Of a stretch of 64,000 nucleotides of DNA, positions 37,593-45,825 are shown in pieces; position 1 is the stretch's first letter, and the number at the start of each line of letters is the position of its first letter. The notes beneath the pieces were generated by a model that was not told the origin of the DNA, did no database searches, and worked only from the letters and a program-made list of their open reading frames with translations. Made by a program: the position numbers and the translations under genes. Origin of the DNA: Moraxella bovoculi 237 (lineage in GTDB: Bacteria; Pseudomonadota; Gammaproteobacteria; Pseudomonadales; Moraxellaceae); the NCBI RefSeq assembly GCF_000696305.2, contig NZ_AOMT01000013.1, forward strand, positions 18,089 to 82,088, in the 5' to 3' direction.

Positions 37593-38198
37593 CTATTCCT
37601 TCACCGCAAGCGTCACTGTATAAGTTTTGCCCTGTTTGATTTTATCGGCATTACCAAATACTTCATTAAATGAGCGTTTCATAAAATCTCTCAGTCCGTT
37701 GATGGTAACCACATAAAACCGTCCGCCCACTTCCATGCGTTCATAAGCGTCTAGCAGGTACAGATAGTGCTGTTCCTTGCTTGCCTTGGCGGGTAGGTTA
37801 CTCATGACAAGGCTGAATTTTTTGTCTTTATCCACGTGATAAAAGCCGTTGGAGAGCATGACTTCGGTATTTTTTAGATTATTTTTTTGGCAATTTAAGC
37901 GGGCGTATTCTAGCGCGACGAAGTCCTTGTCAATCAGGATGTGCTGACCATTGGGGCATTCGCGAGCCGCCGTCATGCCCAGCACGCCATAGCCACAGCC
38001 TAAGTCAATGGAGTTATCATGAGCCTTAAAATCAATATAATCAAGGAGCATGAGACTGCCGTCATCAAGACGTTCTGGGCTAAAAATCCCCCAGGTGGTA
38101 CGAAAATCAAAGGGCTTGCCAAGCACGTCTTGGGTAAATGTGATGTCGTCTCGCCATTGTTTGGCTTTTTGTTGTAGGTCGGCTAAGGTGGTGGTCAT
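37593..38198 (-). CDS. Class I SAM-dependent methyltransferase (RsmC/RlmG small-domain type)
   Basis: This 201-residue protein has motif I in SIDLGCGYGVLGMTAA and a motif IV region VMSNLPAKASKEQH, a variant of the NPPF/NLPF pattern of base methyltransferases in the MTS family. Its size fits a stand-alone copy of the catalytic half of RsmC or RlmG; the target is unknown, probably rRNA. It stands between dgt and xerD on the same strand. Confidence 0.85.
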   Translation of the reverse strand: MTTTLADLQQKAKQWRDDITFTQDVLGKPFDFRTTWGIFSPERLDDGSLMLLDYIDFKAHDNSIDLGCGYGVLGMTAARECPNGQHILIDKDFVALEYARLNCQKNNLKNTEVMLSNGFYHVDKDKKFSLVMSNLPAKASKEQHYLYLLDAYERMEVGGRFYVVTINGLRDFMKRSFNEVFGNADKIKQGKTYTVTLAVKE

Positions 38199-38255
38199 GA
38201 TGTTTTTCCAAAAAAGTTTTGATTATTGTAGCACAAAACTTTTTTGTGAACATGA

Positions 38256-39185
38256 CTAACCCCTAGGATGATGCTCGCTGTGCAGTGCTTGTAGGCGTGC
38301 GGTCGCCACATGGGTATAAATTTGCGTGGTGGATAGGTCGCTGTGCCCGAGCAAAAGCTGAACGCTACGCAAATCCGCCCCGTGGTTGAGCAGGTGCGTG
38401 GCAAAAGCATGGCGAAGCGTGTGGGGTGAGATGTCGGTTTTGATACCCGCCAGTAGAGCGTATTTTTTAATCATGTGCCAAAAATTATGCCGGGTCATGT
38501 AGCCACCTTGTTCGGTGAGGAACACCGCTTGACAGTCGCTCTTGCCTAACAGCAGTTCACCGCGTCTGATGAGATAGTCTTGTAGGGCGTTTTGGGCGTA
38601 TTCACCCAGTGGGATAAGGCGGGTCTTGTTTCCTTTGCCGGTGATCTGTAGCCAGCCGGCGTTGAGATTGACCTGCTCTAGCGATAGATTCACGAGCTCA
38701 CTCACGCGCAGCCCGCAGGCGTACATGACTTCAAGCATCGCTTTATCGCGTAGTCCGCACACAGTGGCGACGTTTGGCGTGTCTAGCAGGCGTGTGATGT
38801 CGGCTTCGGATAAGATCTTGGGTAGGGGCTTGGTGACTTTTGGGTTCTTGATGTCTTGACAGGGGTTATCAAGGCGTACTTCATTGCCAATCTGCCACAA
38901 GAAGAACTGGCGCAGGCTGGCGAGCATTCTAGAGATGGTGCGCGGATTTTTGCCTTGGGATTGGGCAGATTCTAGGCAGTGATACACGTCCGCTTTATCC
39001 CAAGTGGTCAAAGGCTTGTCGGTGGTCGCCATGCACAATCTTAGGTCTCTGATGTAGGCGTTACGCGTGCGCACCGACAGTCCGCGTGCCAGCATCGCTG
39101 TACGAAATTCGGTCAGATAGACGGGATCGCCCATCACATGGATGATGGTGGGCGTGCGTGGCTCTTTGGCGCGGACTTTGCTCAT
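38256..39185 (-). CDS. xerD: Tyrosine recombinase XerD
   Basis: This 309-residue site-specific recombinase resolves chromosome dimers with XerC at dif. An N-terminal core-binding domain (ARGLSVRTRNAYIRDLRL) precedes the catalytic domain with Arg in YACGLRVSEL, Lys in TGKGNKTRLIPLG, HTLRHAFATHLLNHGADLR (His-x-x-Arg) and the nucleophile Tyr in LGHSDLSTTQIYTHV. All catalytic residues are present. The XerD assignment over XerC rests on the overall sequence and on the recJ/dsbC-less context, so some doubt remains. It ends a short operon beginning with yqgE or recN. Confidence 0.85.
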   Translation of the reverse strand: MSKVRAKEPRTPTIIHVMGDPVYLTEFRTAMLARGLSVRTRNAYIRDLRLCMATTDKPLTTWDKADVYHCLESAQSQGKNPRTISRMLASLRQFFLWQIGNEVRLDNPCQDIKNPKVTKPLPKILSEADITRLLDTPNVATVCGLRDKAMLEVMYACGLRVSELVNLSLEQVNLNAGWLQITGKGNKTRLIPLGEYAQNALQDYLIRRGELLLGKSDCQAVFLTEQGGYMTRHNFWHMIKKYALLAGIKTDISPHTLRHAFATHLLNHGADLRSVQLLLGHSDLSTTQIYTHVATARLQALHSEHHPRG

Positions 39186-39186
39186 G

Positions 39187-39417
39187 TTAGGATTTTTTGA
39201 TGATCAGATAGCGGTATTTGCCGTCCGCTAGGGTTTCTTGATTCTCTAGCGTATGCCCCAGATGCCGACAGAAATTCGGAATGTCGCGCGTCGTCGCAGG
39301 ATCGGTGGCGATGATTTCGATGCGCTCGCCGCCTGCTGCCTTACGGATGGTCTTATGAAGCAGCATGATGGGCTCTGGGCAGATGAGTCCTGTGGTGTCT
39401 AATTGATGATCGCTCAT
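39187..39417 (-). CDS. tusA: Sulfurtransferase TusA family protein
   Basis: This 76-residue protein starts [20 protein letters not shown], containing the C-P-x-P active-site motif that carries persulfide sulfur. TusA passes sulfur for 2-thiouridine in tRNA and for other acceptors. The start at 39417 overlaps the upstream membrane-protein stop by four bases; the longer frame would lie inside that gene. xerD begins one base after its stop. Confidence 0.93.
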   Translation of the reverse strand: MSDHQLDTTGLICPEPIMLLHKTIRKAAGGERIEIIATDPATTRDIPNFCRHLGHTLENQETLADGKYRYLIIKKS

Positions 39418-39875
39418 GAGTTGGTTTCGCTTTTTTGTTTGTCTTCTAAAAAGTTTAAAAATTTCTTTAAATTCACCCGAAACACATACGGCATGGTAAA
39501 CCACGCCACCATCGCCAAAAACATACTCATAAAGAAAGTCGTGGTTGCGCCATGTAGCACATAGACGCCAACAGCAAAAGCAACCAAGATAACGGCAGTT
39601 AGTAGAATCGTCGCCAAGATGCCGCCTTGCATGATGCGATAACGCTGCAAGAACATCGCATGAAAAAGACTCAGCGGAATGCCAAGCCCGATCAGCACAT
39701 AAGGCAGGTAATGAAAGGCGTAATAGATGAGTGCGTTATCCTTAAAGCTTGCCATGCTAGCCAATGTGCCAAACACACCAAAGCAGGTAATGGCTGCCAT
39801 GCCCAGATAGATGCTAATGTTGGCAAGTCGGATGGCTTCTTTGGTGCGGGTGATGAGTGTGGCGGTATGAGTCAT
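39414..39875 (-). CDS. Unknown four-helix membrane protein
   Basis: The 153-residue protein shows four hydrophobic segments ([61 protein letters not shown] and [20 protein letters not shown]) and a Lys-rich tail. I do not recognise the family. It is placed between ruvX and tusA with a four-base overlap to tusA, so it is part of the operon; pairing with a sulfur carrier might hint at sulfur handling but nothing in the sequence shows that. Confidence 0.75.
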   Translation of the reverse strand: MTHTATLITRTKEAIRLANISIYLGMAAITCFGVFGTLASMASFKDNALIYYAFHYLPYVLIGLGIPLSLFHAMFLQRYRIMQGGILATILLTAVILVAFAVGVYVLHGATTTFFMSMFLAMVAWFTMPYVFRVNLKKFLNFLEDKQKSETNS

Positions 39876-39907
39876 GAGTGTCTTGGGTGAATGTTGTCAA
39901 AATAAAG

Positions 39908-40396
39908 TTAGTCTTTGCCTTTGGTGGGGTTATCATGGTAGCTGCCGACATATTGGGCAAGCTCTGGCGCATAAAAATAACCATCCAGCAGAATGCAAGC
40001 CGCGATGTCATCGATCGAGTCACGCTCATTCTGCATCCAGCCGCGCTCCCACGCCAATGAACGTGCTTCAGCAGAGCTTAGGCGTTCATCATAAGTGAAG
40101 ACCTTGGCAGGGTGTTTGCGTTCGCCAAGGCGATGCGATAGGCGGCGGGCGAATTTATGCGCGCGCTTTGAGAGCATCGAATCCGTGCCATCCATATTCA
40201 GCGGTAAGCCCACCAGTATTTCATCGATTTTCCAAGTCTCGATGATGCCAAGCAGGTTATCCCAGTCGGGCTGACCGTTGTTCATCGCTAGGATGTCAAA
40301 GGGGCGCGCATCTTTACTTAGGCTATTGCCCAGCGCCATCCCCATTTTTTTGACACCAAAATCCAGTGCAAGGATGAGAGTTGGCTTGTCAGTCAT
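39908..40396 (-). CDS. ruvX: Holliday junction resolvase-like protein RuvX/YqgF
   Basis: This 162-residue RNase H-fold protein starts MTDKPTLILALDFGVKKMGMALGN, where the Asp in LDFG is the first catalytic acid. LVGLPLNMDGTDS and the YDERLSSAEA segment carry later conserved acids. YqgF proteins are linked to pre-16S rRNA processing as well as junction resolution. Its ATG overlaps the yqgE stop by one base (TAATG), the standard yqgE-yqgF pairing. Confidence 0.93.
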   Translation of the reverse strand: MTDKPTLILALDFGVKKMGMALGNSLSKDARPFDILAMNNGQPDWDNLLGIIETWKIDEILVGLPLNMDGTDSMLSKRAHKFARRLSHRLGERKHPAKVFTYDERLSSAEARSLAWERGWMQNERDSIDDIAACILLDGYFYAPELAQYVGSYHDNPTKGKD

Positions 40397-40962
40397 TAGG
40401 CGCGTCCTTGGGTGGTGACGAAGGCGGTGGGTTTGACACCGATTTTATCATAAGCTAAGGACAGCCGCTCATCAAACGGTGCGCGGAACAGTATCTGCAA
40501 ATCAGCAGGGCAAATCAGCCAGTTTCCAGCTTCAAGCTCGTCTTCAAGCTGACCCTTACCCCAAGTACAAAAGCCCATGCACATCAGATAATGCGCCATG
40601 CTGTCTTCTGACAGGCGCTCTAGGATGTCTTTGCTGGTCGTCAGACAGACATTCTCTCCGATGGCGAAGCTTGATTTGAAGTCGGGCAATCCTGTATGCA
40701 GCACAAAGCCTGCATCAGGGCGCATTGGCCCGCCATTGATGGCAGGCGTGTTCATGGCGATCTGTGAGCTTGGTAGATCCAGCTCGTGCAAGAGTCCACC
40801 TACCGAAATGGATAGGGGCTGATTGACAATAAAGCCCCACGCGCCATCGGCATTGTGACGGCAGACATAGATCAATGTATCTTCAAAGCGCTCATCATCC
40901 ATCTGTGGGCTTGCCAACAAGAAATGATGCGCAAGGTTTTTTGGATTGGTTTTTTTATTCAT
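40396..40962 (-). CDS. YqgE/AlgH family protein
   Basis: This 188-residue protein has HHFLLASPQMDDERFEDTLIYVCRH and GAWGFIVNQPL, the hallmark segments of the UPF0301/YqgE family, followed by GGPMRPDAGFVLHTG. The function is poorly known; AlgH in Pseudomonas was named for an effect on alginate. It is followed by ruvX with a one-base overlap, a conserved pairing. Confidence 0.93.
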   Translation of the reverse strand: MNKKTNPKNLAHHFLLASPQMDDERFEDTLIYVCRHNADGAWGFIVNQPLSISVGGLLHELDLPSSQIAMNTPAINGGPMRPDAGFVLHTGLPDFKSSFAIGENVCLTTSKDILERLSEDSMAHYLMCMGFCTWGKGQLEDELEAGNWLICPADLQILFRAPFDERLSLAYDKIGVKPTAFVTTQGRA

Positions 40963-40980
40963 CGTGTGTGTTATTTTTAT

Positions 40981-42696
40981 TTAATTATTTAAGTTGGCAT
41001 CGGCATTCGCGCCAATCTGGTCGGCATGGGCAATATCCGCCAGCAGGCTCTTGACGTGGTTGCGCGTGGCTTCAGTGATGTTCACGCCACCTGACATGCG
41101 CGCCAGTTCATCGATCTGATGTTCGCCTGCGATGACGCTGATGTCGCTGGTGGTCTGTTCACCATGGTCTTTATAGACCAGAATGTGGCGGTGTGCAGCG
41201 GCAGCGACTTGGGCTTGGTGGGTGATGGCAAGTAGCTGCTGATGCTTGCCCAAGCTGCGAAGCAGTTCGCCCACGACCTGCGCTGTGCCGCCACTGATGC
41301 CCACATCGACTTCATCGAATACCAGCGTTGGGCGGCTGCCTTTGCCATCACCTGCTGCCATTACCTGCATGACGAGCGCCATACGCGACAGCTCGCCCCC
41401 TGAGGCGACCTTGTGTAATGGCTGTAGCGGCATGCCGACGTTGGCACTGAACAAGAGTGTGATGTCGTATTTACCGTGTGTGTTATATTGGCTTTCGTCT
41501 TTGGCATTGAAGGCAAATTCGCAGCGTGCATTCGGCAGAGCAAGTGGTAGCAGTCTCGCCTCTAGGCGCTCACAGATGTCAGGCGCGATGGCGATGCGTG
41601 CGTTATCAAGCGCTTCTGCCGCTGACAGATATGCTTCATAGGCTTCATTGACCTTGGCATCAAGCGTATCATTATCGGGTAGACCGCCCAGATGATCAAG
41701 TTCGGCTTGCCAGTTCGAGGCATCCGCGATCAGTTCATTGACAGGCGTGTGGTATTTATTAGACAGCCGGTGAGCCAGCCCAAGCAGGGTATTCAGCTCA
41801 TGCAGGCGTTCTTCGTCAGGTAGTGACTGTTCAGCATAGTCGGAGAGCTTGGCGGTGGCGTCCATGATTTGCTCTTGGGCGAGTGCCAGCAGCTGACTGC
41901 ATTCGCTAAATACCTTGCTCTTATCCACGCTGTGATCGCAGATACGCATCGCACGACCCAGCAGGCTTGCCACGCTAGGCTCGTCACTGTCATTATCCAA
42001 GAAATTCACCGCCGTCATCGCCTCGGTCATCAAGGCTTCAAGGTTTGACAGCTCGTCATATTCGCTTTCGATCTCGTCGAAATTCACTGACAACAGCGGT
42101 TCAATGTCAGCAAGCTTGGCAGACAGTAATGCCATGCGATCGGCACGTTGTACAGATTGGCTTTTTGCGTCATAGGCTTGTTTTTTGATGGTTTGCCAGT
42201 TCTGATAGGCTGTTTTGGTGGCGGTCTTTAAGGTGGTGAGTTCGCCAATTTTATCCAGCCAATCAATGACGAATTGCGGCTTTAATAATTCAAGCCCTGC
42301 GTGCTGAGAGTGGATATTGACGAGAATTTGCCCCAGTGATTTTAGCTCGCTGATGCTGGCGGGCACGCCGTTGATCCACGACTTTGAACGCCCTTGGCTA
42401 CTGATCTTACGGCGGATGAGCAGGGTGTCTTCTTCTAATTTGCGCTCGTGCTCGGCGAACCATGCGGTGACTTCATCGTTATTGGTGATGTCAAATTCGC
42501 CAAAAACCGTCGCCTCATCACAGCCATGACGCACGATGCCACTGTCAGCACGTTCCCCAGCGCATAAGGATAATGCATCTAAAATCAATGACTTACCCGC
42601 ACCTGTCTCACCCGTGATGACGTTAAAACGCTCATCAAAGCTGATTTCTTTTTGCTCGACCAGGGCAAGATTATTTAGGCTTAGAGATACCAACAT
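40981..42696 (-). CDS. recN: DNA repair protein RecN
   Basis: The 571-residue SMC-like ATPase acts in double-strand break repair. It has Walker A GETGAGKSLILDAL at about residues 29-42, coiled-coil-rich central sequence, the ABC signature SGGELSRMALVMQVM and Walker B PTLVFDEVDVGISGGTA. It is the first gene of the set recN-yqgE-ruvX on the minus strand, separated from yqgE by 18 bases. The 279-base gap upstream, between divergent recN and rlmB, shows no further gene. Confidence 0.95.
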   Translation of the reverse strand: MLVSLSLNNLALVEQKEISFDERFNVITGETGAGKSLILDALSLCAGERADSGIVRHGCDEATVFGEFDITNNDEVTAWFAEHERKLEEDTLLIRRKISSQGRSKSWINGVPASISELKSLGQILVNIHSQHAGLELLKPQFVIDWLDKIGELTTLKTATKTAYQNWQTIKKQAYDAKSQSVQRADRMALLSAKLADIEPLLSVNFDEIESEYDELSNLEALMTEAMTAVNFLDNDSDEPSVASLLGRAMRICDHSVDKSKVFSECSQLLALAQEQIMDATAKLSDYAEQSLPDEERLHELNTLLGLAHRLSNKYHTPVNELIADASNWQAELDHLGGLPDNDTLDAKVNEAYEAYLSAAEALDNARIAIAPDICERLEARLLPLALPNARCEFAFNAKDESQYNTHGKYDITLLFSANVGMPLQPLHKVASGGELSRMALVMQVMAAGDGKGSRPTLVFDEVDVGISGGTAQVVGELLRSLGKHQQLLAITHQAQVAAAAHRHILVYKDHGEQTTSDISVIAGEHQIDELARMSGGVNITEATRNHVKSLLADIAHADQIGANADANLNN

Positions 42697-42975
42697 GGCG
42701 ACATTTTTCCGTAAAAAGGCGGCGGTTTATGATAATCAATTTATGCCGATTTAGCAATTTATGAAATGTTAATTTTAATGCATGCGTGAGATGATGACGC
42801 ACACCATCGTGGGCGGCATCGGTTATTTTTGTTTGCTTTGGGATTATAATGGGGATGATGCTTGCCATTCAAAAGTGCTGGATAAAATTATCTACCATTA
42901 CCAGGCGATGTTTTGACAATTTGGCATAAATTTGCCACAATATCAAAGATTTTACCTTCTTAATAAGCCCATTTT

Positions 42976-43821
42976 ATGTCAAAAGCACCCAAAGCATTCG
43001 CCAAATCTACCGATAAATTCAAAAAAGACAAGTCGGGCAAGCCAAATTCACCAAAAGCCAAACCCAATCGCACGCCACATTTCTACGGCATTCATGCGGT
43101 GACGGCACTATTAAAGCACCGCCCACAGGACGCGTTGACGTTATTCGTGCAGCTGCGCGAAGATGGTGCGACTAGCCAGACGCATGACGACATCATCAAG
43201 CTCGCCAAAGATGTGGGCGTGAGTGTGCAGATGACGCACAAGGACAAGCTTGCTGAGCTGTGCGACAGTCATCAGCATCAGGGTGTGGTTGTGTCTGCGC
43301 GAGCGCCGAAGCTGTATGATGAGAGCGATCTGGTGGCATTGTGTGATAGGGCAGATGCGTTATTTTTGGTGTTAGATCAGATTACCGATGCGCATAATCT
43401 GGGCGCGTGCCTGCGTTCTGCCAGTGCGATGGGTGTGGATGCGGTCATCATTCCTAAGCATCAAAGTGTCTCCATCACGCCGACGGTCGCCAAGGTGTCG
43501 GTCGGGGCAGCAGAAGTTATCCCATTGGTGGCGGTGACGAATTTGGCTCGTAGTCTGTATGCCCTCAAAAAATCAGGCGTATTCGTCTTTGGCACCGCCC
43601 TAGATGAGACGGCCAAGCCTTTGTATGATTGTGACTTCTCGGGTAAGGTTGCCATCATCATGGGGTCAGAAGGCGATGGCATGAGACGCCTGACGCGTGA
43701 GTATTGCGATACGCTGGTCTATATCCCGATGGCGGATAACCCTGATCGACCTCAGAGCCTTAACGTGAGTGTTGCCACAGGCATGGCGCTGTATGAAGTA
43801 ACAAGACAGCGCACCAAATAA
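42976..43821 (+). CDS. rlmB: 23S rRNA (guanosine(2251)-2'-O)-methyltransferase RlmB
   Basis: This 281-residue SPOUT methyltransferase has a Lys/Pro-rich N-terminal extension of about 35 residues, then FYGIHAVTALLKHRP (substrate-binding domain), VLDQITDAHNLGACLRSASAMG, IMGSEGDGMRRLTREYCDTL (knot) and IPMADNPDRPQSLNVSVATG. It methylates G2251 in the P-site loop. It stands alone and is followed by a bidirectional terminator. Confidence 0.94.
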   Translation: MSKAPKAFAKSTDKFKKDKSGKPNSPKAKPNRTPHFYGIHAVTALLKHRPQDALTLFVQLREDGATSQTHDDIIKLAKDVGVSVQMTHKDKLAELCDSHQHQGVVVSARAPKLYDESDLVALCDRADALFLVLDQITDAHNLGACLRSASAMGVDAVIIPKHQSVSITPTVAKVSVGAAEVIPLVAVTNLARSLYALKKSGVFVFGTALDETAKPLYDCDFSGKVAIIMGSEGDGMRRLTREYCDTLVYIPMADNPDRPQSLNVSVATGMALYEVTRQRTK

Positions 43822-43841
43822 CCTTAGTTAAACCACCATAA

Positions 43842-43880
43842 TAAATCGCCCAAACTCAAGAGATTGGGCGATTATTTTTA
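43842..43880. terminator. Bidirectional terminator between rlmB and nqrM
   Basis: AATCGCCCAA (43844-43853) pairs with TTGGGCGATT (43864-43873), flanked by A/T-rich ends with a following ATTTTTATTG. Confidence 0.8.
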
Positions 43881-43883
43881 TTG

Positions 43884-43899
43884 TGTTTCACGTGAAACA
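43884..43899. promoter_or_regulatory. parS site (perfect), intergenic
   Basis: TGTTTCACGTGAAACA is an exact match, in the short convergent gap between rlmB and nqrM, about 41 kb from oriC and 24 kb from the nearest other parS-like site. Confidence 0.9.
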
Positions 43900-43909
43900 T
43901 GATTCAGCT

Positions 43910-44158
43910 TTATGCAGATTTTGCCAAGCTTTTGGCTTTATCGCTGGTCGCCTTGTCCATATTGCTTTCGCATTTATTGGGGTCGTTGCCGCAGAACTGG
44001 CAATATTCATCACCCATAAGATTGGCGACACCGCCGCATGAGCCTTTTAGGGGTTGTTTTTTTACCAAATAGCCCACGCCCATGAATAAGAAAAACAGCA
44101 AAAAAATACCGAAAGTCACCGCAAATACAGGTAAAAATTGATAAAACATGTCGGTCAT
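43910..44158 (-). CDS. nqrM: NqrM, maturation factor of the Na+-translocating NADH:quinone reductase
   Basis: This 82-residue protein has one membrane helix (VFAVTFGIFLLFFLFMGVGYL) and a Cys-rich segment KGSCGGVAN ... YCQFCGNDPNKCE. That is the signature of NqrM, which helps insert iron into the NqrD/NqrE site of Na+-NQR. The start at 44158 follows AAAGGAG. Usually nqrM follows nqrF; here it stands alone, with no nqr subunit in the window, so the complex must be encoded elsewhere. Confidence 0.9.
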   Translation of the reverse strand: MTDMFYQFLPVFAVTFGIFLLFFLFMGVGYLVKKQPLKGSCGGVANLMGDEYCQFCGNDPNKCESNMDKATSDKAKSLAKSA

Positions 44159-44218
44159 GGCTTGCTCCTTTTTGTCAGATGGCAAGATAAATTTATTCTA
44201 TTATAAGCTTTTTTGCAC

Positions 44219-44257
44219 AAAAAATCAGCCACATTTGTAAACCCGTGGCTGATTTTT
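44219..44257. terminator. Terminator after the small ORF downstream of creD
   Basis: AAAATCAGCCAC (44221-44232) and GTGGCTGATTTT form a perfect 12-base stem. On the minus strand a run of A/T (TTTTTTGTGC) follows, fitting termination of creC-creD transcripts. Confidence 0.8.
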
Positions 44258-44274
44258 GTATGGTTTTGGTGCGT

Positions 44275-44436
44275 TTATTGGTCTGATAAAGGGTTTGCTT
44301 GGCAACAGATTTGTTTATCAAAGCTAAGAATCAGCCCCAATGTTGGCAGATACAGCCAATGTAAAAACTCTACCGCGCCTTCAGAATGCCGCATGATGGC
44401 AGATTTGGACAAGCCGATCAGATCATGGGTTTGCAT
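44275..44436 (-). CDS. Small unknown protein overlapping the end of creD
   Basis: A 53-codon frame begins MQTHDLIGLSKSAIM, contains a hydrophobic stretch AVEFLHWLYLPTLGLILSF and ends CCQANPLSDQ. A strong ribosome-binding site, AGAAGGAG, lies six bases before its ATG inside creD, the start overlaps the creD stop by 14 bases, and a terminator follows 18 bases after its stop. These signs suggest a genuine small membrane protein translated with CreD. No family is recognised. Confidence 0.6.
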   Translation of the reverse strand: MQTHDLIGLSKSAIMRHSEGAVEFLHWLYLPTLGLILSFDKQICCQANPLSDQ

Positions 44437-45733
44437 GGTTATCTCCTTCTGGTTGATGGGTTTGGTTTGGCTTCATTGGGTTTAATTCTAGAGCGTACCA
44501 ATCCACCTTGCGTGTGATGAACATGACCGCCGCTAACAGTAGGAAGCAAAAAACAGCGCCCAACAGTAGATTAAGTTCGTCGATCGATAGGATAAAATAG
44601 AATCCTGCATAAAGTGATGATAATAAGAGCGTAAATGCGCCAGAACGCTTGGCGCCATCCAATACGTAGTAGGTATAGAACCCGATGAGCAAGGCGCATG
44701 CACCTGCCGCGATGCCATAGGCTGCATAGAAGGCGATGTGTTCAGCAAGCGACAGCAGCAGCACATAAAACATCAATAAGGCGCTCGCCACCAGACCGTA
44801 CTGTAGTGGGTGAATGCGCAGCTTCTTTATGGTCTCAAATAAAAAGAACGTACCAAATGAAATAACCAAGAACAGCAGTGCGTATTTGATGGTGCGGTCG
44901 GTTAGGGTGTAGGTGTCGGTGGTATTGACGAATGCCACCGCCAAATGGTTTAGGTTGTTATGAAGATTGGGGCTGCATTCGCTCTTGCATTCGCTGGCGC
45001 TGATGATGGCTTGTGTGTTGGCAGTCGCCAAAAAATCATTCTGCCAGTCCGCGCTAAATCCTGTGGCGTCTATGCGCTTATTATTTGGCAGCGCATCACC
45101 CAAAAACTTAGGCTCTGCCCAATTGCCCGCCAATGAGACTTCGGCATTGTCACCTGTCGGTGCGATGTGCAGGCTGTCGATGCCTAAGACGTTCAAGTTG
45201 GTGCGGATGTTTAGAGGCTTATCCAAGGTGCGCGCATCGTCGGTGATGATGGCCTCGATGTAGGATAAGTGATATTTACCTTGAGTGTTGAACTTGGTCG
45301 GATATTCTTTGCCATTGATGGTGATTTTGGCGTTGCTTGCGCCGCGAAGGTCGGATATGGGGATGATTAGGCTGACGGGGGCTGCGTCGTTATCTTCGGT
45401 CTTTGGTGGGGTGATGGGTTGGTATTTTTGGGAGATGTCTAGGCTGCTTTGATGGCTGATGGCGTGATAAATGCCGCGGCGATATTTGTCATCCTGTACG
45501 TCGCTTGTGCCCGCGATGTTGCTACTTTGGGCGAAAATGGGCGCATCACCGACCAATAAAAATGGCGCAATCATGAACTGATCGCCTGCGTGCATGGTTT
45601 TGATTTCTTCCATCACGCTTTGGTGGTAATTTGAGCGTTCGTAAACCAGTGAGTTTATAAACACCATCCCTAGGCCGAACAAAAAGCATAGCGTGCCGAT
45701 GATGAATAGTTTAATGGTAAAGGTCTTTTGCAT
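44423..45733 (-). CDS. creD: Inner membrane protein CreD
   Basis: This 436-residue protein has an N-terminal membrane helix (LFIIGTLCFLFGLGMVFINSLV), a long periplasmic domain and five to six C-terminal helices (for example YALLFLVISFGTFFLFETI and YGIAAGACALLIGFYTYYVL). This is the CreD (Cet) layout. CreD is the main output of the CreBC two-component system and affects envelope properties and beta-lactam response in Pseudomonas and relatives. The M at 45733 is preferred to a TTG at 45859 inside creC. It lies 92 bases after creC on the same strand. Confidence 0.9.
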   Translation of the reverse strand: MQKTFTIKLFIIGTLCFLFGLGMVFINSLVYERSNYHQSVMEEIKTMHAGDQFMIAPFLLVGDAPIFAQSSNIAGTSDVQDDKYRRGIYHAISHQSSLDISQKYQPITPPKTEDNDAAPVSLIIPISDLRGASNAKITINGKEYPTKFNTQGKYHLSYIEAIITDDARTLDKPLNIRTNLNVLGIDSLHIAPTGDNAEVSLAGNWAEPKFLGDALPNNKRIDATGFSADWQNDFLATANTQAIISASECKSECSPNLHNNLNHLAVAFVNTTDTYTLTDRTIKYALLFLVISFGTFFLFETIKKLRIHPLQYGLVASALLMFYVLLLSLAEHIAFYAAYGIAAGACALLIGFYTYYVLDGAKRSGAFTLLLSSLYAGFYFILSIDELNLLLGAVFCFLLLAAVMFITRKVDWYALELNPMKPNQTHQPEGDNHANP

Positions 45734-45825
45734 AAATACTCCTGTGGGAAATTTATGCAAATAGTACAAACCCTGTATGCAAAAATGATGGAAAAAGGTG
45801 GGACTTTTATGAAAAATGTGTGAAA

